From assembly GCA_002714465.1 (NCBI GenBank), contig PAXL01000013.1, positions 2,415 through 41,175 of the forward strand: a DNA stretch of 38,761 bases. Reading direction: 5' to 3'. Both the position numbers and the translations under genes were made by a program. The notes beneath the pieces were generated by a model, which searched no databases, was not told the DNA's origin, and saw only the letters and a program-made list of their open reading frames with translations. Each line of letters starts with the position of its first letter. Position 1 is the stretch's first letter. This DNA comes from Gemmatimonadota bacterium. GTDB lineage: Bacteria; Latescibacterota; UBA2968. Shown piece after piece: positions 31,698-38,761 of this stretch.

Positions 31698-32464
31698 TGG
31701 ATTACAATTCTCACGAGCTGATGATTTGCGTTGCCTCCAGACTGCTGGAAGATGGCGCGACCGTCGGTGTGGGAACGGGAGCGCCTTGTGCGGCTGCCAT
31801 GGTCGCTCAGCGCACTCACGCCCCGTCGTTGTTTATTGTGTTCGAAGCGGGGGGATGCGGTCCTCAGCTGCCCGCCATGCCGATTTCAGTCGGTGATTCG
31901 AGGACCTACCACAAGGCGGTGATGGCGACTTCGATGATCGACATCTTCGAAATGTGCCAGAGGGGCGCTGTCGACTATGCGTTCCTTGGAGGCGCCCAGA
32001 TTGATTCGCACGGTAATCTGAACTCTACGTGTATCGGCGATTTTGAATCTCCAAAAGTGCGATTTCCAGGGAGTGGCGGTGGGAATGACTTTGCGAGTCT
32101 CTGCTGGAGGACCCTCGTGATGACAGAACACGATCCGCGTCGCTTTGTCGAGTCGCTCGACTTTGTGACGAGTCCTGGATTCCTGGATGGGCCAGATGCC
32201 AGAGAGTGTGTGGGGCTGCCGGCGGATACTGGACCCTACAGGGTGATTACCGATCTCTGCGTGATGGGATACTCGGATAGGGAGAAGCGGATGGAGGTTC
32301 TGAGCCTGCATCCTGGTGTATCGATCGATGATGTAAAGTCCAAAACAGGTTTTGCGGTGGATGCCTCGAGCGAGTTGGTGGAAACGCCTCCTCCCACAGA
32401 CCAAGAATTGGACGTGTTGCGACACGATGTTGATCCAGAGAAAGTCGTGATTGGGCGGGAATAG
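31697..32464 (+). CDS. CoA-transferase, beta subunit (GctB-like)
   Basis: The 255-aa partner of the preceding gene. The catalytic Glu is probably E50 in LFIVFEAGG, close to Glu54 of Acidaminococcus GctB; it forms the acyl-glutamate/CoA thioester intermediate. Other conserved segments are DYAFLGGAQIDSHGNLNST and GSGGGNDFASL, typical of the beta fold. Together the pair would activate a carboxylic acid (dicarboxylic or hydroxy acid) for breakdown. Confidence 0.88.
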   Translation: MDYNSHELMICVASRLLEDGATVGVGTGAPCAAAMVAQRTHAPSLFIVFEAGGCGPQLPAMPISVGDSRTYHKAVMATSMIDIFEMCQRGAVDYAFLGGAQIDSHGNLNSTCIGDFESPKVRFPGSGGGNDFASLCWRTLVMTEHDPRRFVESLDFVTSPGFLDGPDARECVGLPADTGPYRVITDLCVMGYSDREKRMEVLSLHPGVSIDDVKSKTGFAVDASSELVETPPPTDQELDVLRHDVDPEKVVIGRE

Positions 32465-32476
32465 CCAGAGGAAACT

Positions 32477-33259
32477 ATGAAGTTTGCGATTGGAGTGGAT
32501 TGCGAAGGTGTCGCGTGCGGCGTGGGCTCGCCTGGCGCATCTCTGAATTCTTCCAGAAACCTGGAGTTCGCGAAGAAGCAGGCGACAAGAGAGGCCAGCG
32601 CAGCCGCCAGCGGGCTTTTCGATTCGGGTGCCAACCAGGTCATCGTGTGGGACAACCATAACGGCAGCTTGAACCTGTCCTACGACGATTTAGATGAGCG
32701 CTGTGATATCGCGCTAGGCGTCGGGTTCGAGCATCGGTGGCCTGGCGTAGATGAGAGCTTCGACGGGATTCTTTTCGTTGGATATCACGCCATGGACAAC
32801 ACGGTCGACGGTGTGATGTGCCATAGCTTTAGTTCGGAAAGCTATCAATACATGAAGGTGAATGGGCGCGAGGTTGGTGAGATGGAGATCGACGCGGCAG
32901 TTGCCGGTAAGATGGGTATACCCGTAATTTTTGCGACAAGTGACGATAAGGCAATTGCAGAGGCAAACGAGTTCTTCGGGGATGTGCAGACGGTGACGAC
33001 AAAGCAGGGAATGGGATGGAATGCGGCAGTGAGCAAGCATCCCAAGCGGGCGATTGGCGAGATCTACGAAGGGGCAAAGCAGGCCTACCTGCGCGTTGGT
33101 GAAGCAAAACCCTTCACCTTTGAGGAACCGCTCTTGTTCGAGATTCGGTACAAGCGGATCGAGTCGGCGCAGGCTGCGAGTCGGGGATACAAGGGTGGAG
33201 AGAGAATTGATCCTTATACGGTGCGGTTCGAGTTGGACTCGATCACGGATTACTACTAG
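32477..33259 (+). CDS. M55-family D-aminopeptidase (DppA-like), copy 1
   Basis: The 260-aa zinc peptidase aligns residue for residue with the DppA metal site: D8-x-E10 (VDCEG), H61 (WDNHNG), H104 (GYHAM) and E135, with the putative nucleophile H116 in MCHSFSS. DppA forms a decamer and releases D-Ala from D-Ala-D-Ala and similar peptides. There is no signal peptide, so it is cytoplasmic. It lies 12 nt after the CoA-transferase. Copy 2 is at 36194-36991. The product might be a D-amino acid or a cyclic/lactam compound; some M55 relatives are amidases of other kinds. Confidence 0.9.
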   Translation: MKFAIGVDCEGVACGVGSPGASLNSSRNLEFAKKQATREASAAASGLFDSGANQVIVWDNHNGSLNLSYDDLDERCDIALGVGFEHRWPGVDESFDGILFVGYHAMDNTVDGVMCHSFSSESYQYMKVNGREVGEMEIDAAVAGKMGIPVIFATSDDKAIAEANEFFGDVQTVTTKQGMGWNAAVSKHPKRAIGEIYEGAKQAYLRVGEAKPFTFEEPLLFEIRYKRIESAQAASRGYKGGERIDPYTVRFELDSITDYY

Positions 33260-33312
33260 AACCCGGGTGTCCCATCTTCGCTAACACTTCGGAGCGGCAG
33301 CGAGGGTAGGGC

Positions 33313-34314
33313 ATGGTGTCCGGGCGACGGAATCAAGCAGACATGAAGGTCTATATCACGCTGGTTGAGGATGATGCGGAGTTTCTGCCTGAATATAGGG
33401 CGGAGGTCTGCGACTTTGCGAAAGTCTACCAGCATCCAGGTGTGAAGCGACCTACGGATGAAGAGAAGATCGCGGCCATCTGCGATGCCAGTGTCGTCAT
33501 GATTGGGCGCACCGGCGGGGGATTGACGTCGCAGATCATTGATGCGGCGCAGGATCTGCGTGGGGTCGGAGTGGTGGGTGGTGCTGTTCGGATGGCGGCA
33601 CCTGAATACGTGATCGAGAAGGGGATAGCGCTGTTTAACGCCGGGTGGGCGATGGCGGAGTCCGTTGCCGAGTTTACGGTGGCGATGATGCTCTGTGGCC
33701 TTCGAGACATTCCTCATATGATTTCTTCGATGAAGAGTGAAGGCTGGGGAAGGGCAAGAGCGCCCCGTGATCTTGGAGGACGACGTGTTGGGGTTGTTGG
33801 GTTTGGCGGGGTTGGGAGGCGTGTGGTGGAGCTGCTTTCGCCTTTCAGGTGTAATGTGGTCGCTTTCGATCCCTACGCTGATTTCGAAAACACGGGTGTA
33901 CGATCGGTCGGCCTCGACGAACTTGTTTCGTCATCGGAAGTGGTTAGTATCCACGCCGGCATGACCGACGATACCAGAGGCCTGCTCGGTGCAGACCAAC
34001 TCGCTGCAATGGCGGACCAAACGTTAATCGTAAACACCGCTCGTGCAGGTATCATCGATGAGGAAGCGCTAGTGGCGGAGCTGATAACCGGACGTTTGCG
34101 AGCTGCGCTCAATGTCTTCTGGAAAGAGCCGCTGCCGACTGACCACCCGCTGCGCGGTCTGGATAACGTGATCTTGACACCTCACGGTGGAGGGCTGACT
34201 CACGATCGACGAGTAAGGCAGAGTAGAAGCCTGGTGGAGGACATTCGGAGAATCTGTGAGGGCGAACGACCGAAGCACGAAGTCACGAAAGACATGCTAC
34301 TCCGGATGACTTGA
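33313..34314 (+). CDS. D-2-hydroxyacid dehydrogenase
   Basis: ATG 33313 follows GAGGGTAGGG and gives 333 aa; an internal ATG at 33343 (MKVYITLVED) is also possible. The NAD motif VGVVGFGGVGRR, the catalytic Arg in VNTARAGIID, the Glu in NVFWKEPLP and the His in LTPHGGG form the family triad. It interconverts D-2-hydroxy acids and 2-keto acids (glycerate, phosphoglycerate, lactate type). With SDR and CoA-transferase in the operon it could handle a hydroxy acid, and its product might link to the glycerate kinase seen elsewhere in the window (inference). Confidence 0.9.
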   Translation: MVSGRRNQADMKVYITLVEDDAEFLPEYRAEVCDFAKVYQHPGVKRPTDEEKIAAICDASVVMIGRTGGGLTSQIIDAAQDLRGVGVVGGAVRMAAPEYVIEKGIALFNAGWAMAESVAEFTVAMMLCGLRDIPHMISSMKSEGWGRARAPRDLGGRRVGVVGFGGVGRRVVELLSPFRCNVVAFDPYADFENTGVRSVGLDELVSSSEVVSIHAGMTDDTRGLLGADQLAAMADQTLIVNTARAGIIDEEALVAELITGRLRAALNVFWKEPLPTDHPLRGLDNVILTPHGGGLTHDRRVRQSRSLVEDIRRICEGERPKHEVTKDMLLRMT

Positions 34315-34374
34315 GTCGTCTCCTCTGCGGTGGTCGATGAGGTCGTCCAGCCCAAGCCCGATCAGAGAGAATTT

Positions 34375-34830
34375 ATGATTAACGTGAGAGTGGCGGTTCT
34401 TGAGGATCTCGAACTCATCGTGTTGTTTCAGAAAGCCCTGGCCAGCGAGACTGAAGACACGGCCTTGGATTCAGATGTCCTTGTAGCGGGGGTTCGATCC
34501 GCGCTGGTCGACCCTGTTAAAGGCGAGTATTTGATCGCAGAGTACCAAGAAGAGCCTGTCGGCTGTTTGTTGACGGTGCGTGAGTGGAGCGATTGGCGGA
34601 ACGGTGATGTGATCTGGATTCACTCACTCTACGTGAAGCAGGAAGTTCGTCGCAGGGGCGTTTTCAAGCAGCTGTATATGTATCTTCGCCACGCTGTCGA
34701 AACTGACGAAGATCTGAAGGGCATAAGACTCTACGTACATCGGGACAACGAGCTCGCTCAAAGTGCCTATCAGTCGTTCGGTATGGATGGAGATCACTAT
34801 CGCCTATTTCAATGGATGCCTGACGACTGA
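34375..34830 (+). CDS. GNAT-family N-acetyltransferase
   Basis: ATG 34375 (MINVRVAVLEDLELIV) has AGAGAG upstream and the normal GNAT start; a GTG at 34330 would add 15 residues. The product is 151 aa. The acetyl-CoA site lies in IHSLYVKQEVRRRGVFKQLY (V-x-x-x-x-R-R-x-G-x), and a final IRLYVHRDNELAQSAYQSFG is motif B. The substrate is unknown, possibly an amino acid or amino compound given the M55 gene nearby. Its last 27 nt overlap the convergent GGDEF-RHH gene. Confidence 0.85.
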   Translation: MINVRVAVLEDLELIVLFQKALASETEDTALDSDVLVAGVRSALVDPVKGEYLIAEYQEEPVGCLLTVREWSDWRNGDVIWIHSLYVKQEVRRRGVFKQLYMYLRHAVETDEDLKGIRLYVHRDNELAQSAYQSFGMDGDHYRLFQWMPDD

Positions 34831-35910
34831 GGCGTCCGGTGCGCCATCCTGATAGACGCGAAGAACGCCATCGAGGCCTTCTCTCAAAAGTGCTGCTTCG
34901 GATCGGCCTTGAGCCTTAGCGATTTCAGCGAGGCGTTTCAGCTGAGTTCTGCTGAAGTGGCTGGTCTTGGTGACCATCTGATCAGCCTCTGCGACACAGA
35001 CACGCCCTCCCCCTTGCTCTAGGCTCTGATGTCTTGCCTCTCTGGCCTTCCGAAACAACTCCAACACTCCCGATGCGTGATTCGGGTATGTCGCAACGCC
35101 GATACTCAGACTAATCGGTTCTAGATCCGCGGTTTCCTGTGCGATCTCTCGCCGGAACCCTTCAGCTCTGAATGCAGCATCTTCTGCTCGAACACCGGGC
35201 AGTATGGCCAGAAATTCATCCGACCAAAGCCTGCCAGCGGATCCATCCAAGCCGAACGCAGCTTCGAGTGAATCAGATACCTCAGTCAGGATCTGATCCC
35301 CGGCGGCACGTCCGTGCCTGTCATTGACCTCATCGAGTTGGTCGACGTCGATATGCAGCAGGGAAAGAGGTGTCTCAGGGGCAAGTAAGATGCCCTGTAG
35401 GTTTTCCACCAAGGGATTATGGCCACCTTGAGAGCACTCCTCTGTGCGGTCGAGAATGACGACAGTGTCCTGAGATTCGCAAGCCTTGAGCCAAGCGGAT
35501 GTTAGATCCTGAACCGTTTGATCTCGTTCGATCGGGAACTGAGCGGGCACGATTCCCAATGACACGGTTAGAGAATGAGAGATCTGGGTGCCATCAACGG
35601 TGAATCGGAGTCGGCTTCCACTGATCCGGTGGCGGAAACGCTCTGTCATTTGGACCAGGTCGTCGCGCGAGGCAACCTGGGCGAGACCAAACAGATGATC
35701 CTCGTCTGTTCGCGTCACGGGATTGAGGCTCAGGATGTCCGCGGCAACGCTCGTAACGTGGTCTAGCACCTGATCGCCAAGCTGGAACCCGTATTCGCGC
35801 CTGAATTTGGTGAATCCATCCAAGCTGCAAATTGCGAACGCATAGAACTTGTCTGCTGATCGGGAAGCGGACGAAAGATCGTCCCAAACGGGGTGTGAAA
35901 TAGTAACCAT
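34804..35910 (-). CDS. regulator with two degenerate GGDEF domains and a C-terminal RHH domain
   Basis: The 368-aa protein has a first GGDEF-like domain (about 22-125: YAFAICSLDGFTKF...), a second (about 167-305: LSLLHIDVDQLDEVNDRHG...), and an RHH DNA-binding end (about 313-354: TSHFSRTQLKRLAEI, then GRSEAALLREGLDGVL). The catalytic GGDEF loops are replaced by RTDEDHLF (67-74) and RLWSDEF (227-233), so diguanylate cyclase activity is doubtful and at most domain 2 might bind a nucleotide. No signal peptide or membrane helix is seen. It is likely a transcription factor sensing a GTP-like ligand. The ATG at 35910 has no Shine-Dalgarno site and lies about 5 nt from a -10 box, so the mRNA may be leaderless. 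Confidence 0.8.
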   Translation of the reverse strand: MVTISHPVWDDLSSASRSADKFYAFAICSLDGFTKFRREYGFQLGDQVLDHVTSVAADILSLNPVTRTDEDHLFGLAQVASRDDLVQMTERFRHRISGSRLRFTVDGTQISHSLTVSLGIVPAQFPIERDQTVQDLTSAWLKACESQDTVVILDRTEECSQGGHNPLVENLQGILLAPETPLSLLHIDVDQLDEVNDRHGRAAGDQILTEVSDSLEAAFGLDGSAGRLWSDEFLAILPGVRAEDAAFRAEGFRREIAQETADLEPISLSIGVATYPNHASGVLELFRKAREARHQSLEQGGGRVCVAEADQMVTKTSHFSRTQLKRLAEIAKAQGRSEAALLREGLDGVLRVYQDGAPDASVVRHPLK

Positions 35911-35911
35911 A

Positions 35912-35935
35912 TATCCATATATGCATATATGGATA
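35912..35935. promoter_or_regulatory. 24-bp perfect palindrome, likely RHH operator
   Basis: Positions 35912-35935 read the same on both strands, centred between 35923 and 35924 (core CATATATGCATATATG). From 35908 the sequence is also three 8-bp direct units CATATAT(C/G). It covers the -10 box and most of the spacer of the promoter and stops 2 bp from the start codon. RHH repressors bind short repeated or palindromic boxes, so self-repression is the natural reading. Confidence 0.7.
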
Positions 35936-35944
35936 GTTAGTCAA
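35916..35944 (-). promoter_or_regulatory. sigma70-type promoter of the GGDEF-RHH gene
   Basis: On the minus strand TTGACT (35944-35939), a 17-nt spacer and TATATG (35921-35916) precede the ATG at 35910 by only 5 nt, implying transcription begins at or next to the start codon. Confidence 0.55.
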
Positions 35945-36193
35945 CTATTTATTAATTTATAGGTTAGCCTCTAAAAGACTTGAAGTGGATTTAGGATGGA
36001 AAGGTAATAGTTGATGTGGCGCCGTGGCGCTTAAACCAGTAGAGCCATTTTCAGGCGGCCAGTTTTCTGTCGTCCCCAAGATCAGGCCAAGGTTGCTAGC
36101 GGCCGTCAGGTAAGCAGCAGTAAGCTCCTTGTGAGATTCCGAGCGGTCATTACATCTAATGGACGGCGGAGATCTCTGGATTGGCTTGCAGGG
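35945..36193. other. intergenic, about 250 bp
   Basis: There is no gene. It begins AT-rich (35945-35963), has a short GCGCC/GGCGC stem near 36020-36031, and ends at the M55 stop. I see no clear terminator for the minus-strand M55 gene. Confidence 0.35.
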
Positions 36194-36991
36194 CTACCTA
36201 TAAATGATCTCTTGAATGTCCTCGCCTCTGAACCGAACTGTTTGGTCGTCGACCCGTTCTGCCCCCGGCTGGCTTGATGCGGCATCAGCTTCATCGGTGA
36301 AGTGGAACCGTTTCTCGAGCTCGTATGGTCCATCGATCGCGAACGGCGGGATAGGGTCCTTTCGCTGCTTCTCGACCGCTTTCGCTATTCCCTCACGAAT
36401 CCGTCGATGGGCCTCTTGCGCTGAAACGGAGATGGCCTGGCTGCGTCCGAGTCCTGTCTTTACAGATACGGTCGACACGCCGTCGATCAGTTGCTCGGCT
36501 TCTCTGCACGCCATGTCTTCGCCGCTCAGGAAGAACATCTGGAGACCAAGAGCGCCGTGGTACAAGGCAAACTGAGCAATCTCTCCGATTAGCCGACCGT
36601 TCAGCTTGTAGTAGTCGATGGTTCGGCTGTTCTGCGTATGGTTCTGGTTGCTGGTACGGACTCCCGCCATGGCGTGTTGGCCGATCATCACACAGCCGTC
36701 ATAGTTCCGCAGGATCGGGTCGCGGATGGACCTGGGGGCGGCAGGGCGTCCGTGGAGAAGCTTGGCGGCTGGGTGTAGATCCACGAATGAGACGGCTCCG
36801 GGGCCGTGACCATCTAACATCAGGATATCTTCGACACCCGCATCGAGGAGTCCATCTACTGCCGCGTTGAACTCGGCAGTGGCGATTCGCCGAGCCTCTT
36901 GGTAGTAGCGTCCGTCCGATCTGGCCTGGCCTAGAAGAGAGGTAGTTCCGGCACAGCCTTCCATGTCTGTTCCAACTACAATTCGTTTCAT
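36194..36991 (-). CDS. M55-family D-aminopeptidase (DppA-like), copy 2
   Basis: The 265-aa protein conserves the M55 zinc and catalytic set: D9-x-E11 (TDMEGCAG), H62 (LDGHG), H106 (GQHAM), H118 (NHTQNS) and E137 (GEIAQ). It is distinct in sequence from copy 1 at 32477, with a different C-terminal half, so a different substrate is likely. There is no signal peptide. It lies 70 nt downstream of a sulfatase gene on the same strand, probably in one operon. Confidence 0.9.
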   Translation of the reverse strand: MKRIVVGTDMEGCAGTTSLLGQARSDGRYYQEARRIATAEFNAAVDGLLDAGVEDILMLDGHGPGAVSFVDLHPAAKLLHGRPAAPRSIRDPILRNYDGCVMIGQHAMAGVRTSNQNHTQNSRTIDYYKLNGRLIGEIAQFALYHGALGLQMFFLSGEDMACREAEQLIDGVSTVSVKTGLGRSQAISVSAQEAHRRIREGIAKAVEKQRKDPIPPFAIDGPYELEKRFHFTDEADAASSQPGAERVDDQTVRFRGEDIQEIIYR

Positions 36992-37061
36992 TCTTCGTTT
37001 CCTGATCCCGTTCGTGTGCTTCTCGACACGGCCTGTGTTTGCCTACTCGAAGTCACGGACT

Positions 37062-38429
37062 CTAATACCCGGCATTTATATAGTCTGAGACGGCGTTCGG
37101 TCCGTGGCCGAGTTCGGCGAGACGTGCCCTAAAGCTTGTCACGGCTTCGGAATACGCTGGCTCCTCGATGTAGTCGGTGTTTTCGGTCGGATCCTTTTGA
37201 AGATCGAACAGGACCTCGGGCATATCTGGGCCGTAGTACTGATACTTCAGGCTGTCTTGTTTGATCATCACGTTGTGCTGGCCGAACTGAGAAACAGTTT
37301 CGTTGTTCCAGTTCGAGTTGTCACCATTCAACAGGGGAACCAGGCTTCGGCTGTCGAGACCGTCCGGGATCGGTAGTCCGGCCAAATCACTGAGTGTCGC
37401 GAAGAGATCGCACAGATTCACGTTTTCCTCGACGACTCTCCCTCCGTCGAAGCCCTTTGGCCACCGAATGATCAAAGGCACGCGTCCGCTTGCCTCGTAG
37501 AATTTCTGCTTTTCCCAGATACCGTGCTCGCCAAGCATCTCCCCGTGATCCGACGTGTAAACAATGATCCAGTCGTCCAGATCCTGGCCGACATACTCGA
37601 TCTGCTCAAGCACGTGCCCGTATAGCGTGTCGATGTGATCGACCATTCCGTAGTAAGCGGCCGTTGCTCGGCGCAGCTCTCGCTCGGATGCGTCCACCCC
37701 TGGGCGGACCTGTCTCTGGCTGAGAAAGGGATGATCTGATACCTGCTGATGTAGGAACGGTTCAACCCTGTTTAGGTAGTAACCGAATCGTTCCTCGTCG
37801 ATCTGGTAGGGATAGTGTGGTGCGATGAGGCTGACTTTGAGCAGAATCGGTTGTTGGCCCTGTTCTCTGTCATACTGCGCGTTGTTGAAGTGTCTTTCGG
37901 TTGCCGTCATCGCCGCGTCAGTCCAGTCTTCGTCTTGTTCGATGATCTGCGACCGTCCCACGCCTGCACGGAGGACTTCTTTGGTGTCGGACCACTTGAA
38001 GTCTTTGAAGGGTCGCTGATACCGTTCGAACTCCTCCTCGATCCGTCCATCCACGAGACCTCTATTAACACTGACATCCCCGGCAGGTCTGGATGTCCAG
38101 CCTTGCATCTGGTCCCACGTTTCGTGGTGCAGCTTGCCGCAGCACACTGTCGAGTAAGCGTATCGAGCAAAATGCTTCGCAAAGGTGAGGTAATTGGGCT
38201 GAAGGTCGATCCATCCCTCGCAGTTGCAGGTCTTTGGGAGCTGACCCGACATCAGACACTGTCGCCCGGGAACGCAGATGGGTGAAGGAGTGTAGGCGTT
38301 TCTGAAGACGACGCCGGTCTCGGCCAGTTCGTCCAAAATCGGTGTGCGGACGATTTTATTTCCCCCATAGCCGGTCACATCGGGCCGGTGCTCATCGCTC
38401 ATGAGGAACAGGATGTTCGGACGTTTCAC
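37062..38429 (-). CDS. type I sulfatase, cytoplasmic form
   Basis: The 455-aa enzyme hydrolyses sulfate esters. It begins MKRPNILFLMSDEHRPDVTG with metal-binding Asp/His, and has the formylglycine site ICVPGRQCLMSGQ (C52-x-P-x-R), which needs a formylglycine-generating enzyme to be active. TSDHGEMLGEHG holds further metal ligands. There is no signal peptide, unlike most polysaccharide sulfatases, so a small intracellular sulfate ester (choline-sulfate-like or a sulfated sugar) is likelier. It is the first gene of a unit with M55 copy 2. The C-terminal region (QKDPTENTDYIEEP) is the usual sulfatase end. Confidence 0.9.
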   Translation of the reverse strand: MKRPNILFLMSDEHRPDVTGYGGNKIVRTPILDELAETGVVFRNAYTPSPICVPGRQCLMSGQLPKTCNCEGWIDLQPNYLTFAKHFARYAYSTVCCGKLHHETWDQMQGWTSRPAGDVSVNRGLVDGRIEEEFERYQRPFKDFKWSDTKEVLRAGVGRSQIIEQDEDWTDAAMTATERHFNNAQYDREQGQQPILLKVSLIAPHYPYQIDEERFGYYLNRVEPFLHQQVSDHPFLSQRQVRPGVDASERELRRATAAYYGMVDHIDTLYGHVLEQIEYVGQDLDDWIIVYTSDHGEMLGEHGIWEKQKFYEASGRVPLIIRWPKGFDGGRVVEENVNLCDLFATLSDLAGLPIPDGLDSRSLVPLLNGDNSNWNNETVSQFGQHNVMIKQDSLKYQYYGPDMPEVLFDLQKDPTENTDYIEEPAYSEAVTSFRARLAELGHGPNAVSDYINAGY

Positions 38430-38685
38430 GATTCAGCTCCTTCGTGGGTATGGTTCTGATTGTGTCACGCAATGATATCGGCGGGATTCCAAGCTGTCAA
38501 TGTAAGGGGGCACGGAGATGTCTAGCAAGATGCCCAAGAGCTCCCGGCTTCCTCAGAGTTGTTTGGTGCAGACGCGGACGGTCACCCAAAAGGCAACCAA
38601 ACCAAAGAGCCCAGTTCTACACACATTGCGAAGCCCGCGCAGGGACATAATATTTGACGGTCGATAGGATCATTATGGAGGAGAG
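38430..38685. other. intergenic, about 255 bp
   Basis: I see no supported gene; a 68-codon plus-strand frame (38444-38650) is Cys/Arg-rich and looks spurious. TTGACG occurs at 38654-38659 and GGAGGAGAG just before 38686. Confidence 0.35.
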
Positions 38686-38761
38686 ATGGGGCGAACGTTG
38701 AGCCGAGTGCGGTTCGGTGTTTGCCCGACGGTGAGGATCTCGAATTTGAGCACCAAGATGG
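38686..38761 (+). CDS. start of a gene cut by the window end
   Basis: ATG 38686 has GGAGGAG a few nt upstream and stays open to the edge (25 codons, MGRTLSRVRFGVCPTVR...). It is too short to assign. An overlapping ATG at 38675 closes after eight codons. Confidence 0.35.
   Translation, partial: MGRTLSRVRFGVCPTVRISNLSTKM

Noticed and set aside
38444..38650. 68-aa Cys/Arg-rich plus-strand frame
   Set aside because: No ribosome site, unlikely composition, and it fills a divergent promoter gap.

Overview
This is a gene-dense window (about 33 protein genes, one tRNA) with moderately high GC, frequent GTG starts and clear Shine-Dalgarno sites. TolC-family, MlaC-family and MMPL/RND proteins point to a Gram-negative, two-membrane bacterium. 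The phytanoyl-CoA dioxygenase tail, sulfatase, GH43-like beta-propeller enzyme, Gfo/Idh oxidoreductase and two M55 D-aminopeptidases resemble environmental heterotrophs such as Latescibacterota or Poribacteria. That placement is inference; there is no rRNA or marker gene here to settle it.

Layout. 1-3.4 kb: tail of a PhyH dioxygenase, then purine salvage (guaC and two paralogous phosphoribosyltransferases), flanked by two copies of a ~270-bp repeat carrying a 55-aa ribbon-helix-helix (RHH) gene. One copy is intact and one is a pseudogene. 3.4-6.1 kb: an island of small orphan genes separated by strong hairpins, with a likely small RNA unit (4732-4899). 6.1-12.9 kb: a GH43-like enzyme, an HU protein, a LysR regulator coupled to an APH-fold kinase, glycerate 2-kinase, and an EamA transporter/DUF1648 pair. 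12.95-28.8 kb: a long co-directional envelope/lipid block: TPR-parvulin, UPF0104/LPG-synthase-type membrane protein, TolC, a nucleotidyltransferase/CDP-alcohol phosphotransferase fusion, MlaC, MMPL/HpnN-like exporter, a twofold-repeated membrane protein of no recognised family, GMC oxidoreductase, Gfo/Idh reductase, MrfA-like helicase and a polyprenyl synthase. 29.0-29.8 kb: transaldolase-family aldolase and tRNA-Thr(CGT). 29.9-34.8 kb: a catabolic operon (SDR, two-subunit CoA-transferase, M55 peptidase, D-2-hydroxyacid dehydrogenase, GNAT). 34.8-38.4 kb, minus strand: a two-GGDEF plus RHH fusion regulator with a perfect 24-bp palindrome on its promoter, a second M55 peptidase and a cytoplasmic-type sulfatase.

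Most interesting points: (1) the 14.5-28.8 kb block looks like a synthesis-and-export locus for an unusual polar or isoprenoid lipid, with parts like those of hopanoid (HpnL/M/N) transport next to a DIPP-synthase-like enzyme and an unrecognised duplicated membrane protein; (2) the degenerate GGDEF-GGDEF-RHH protein appears to be a nucleotide-sensing, self-repressing, possibly leaderless regulator; (3) a sigma70-like promoter followed at once by stacked terminators suggests a short RNA. All functions are read from sequence motifs only.
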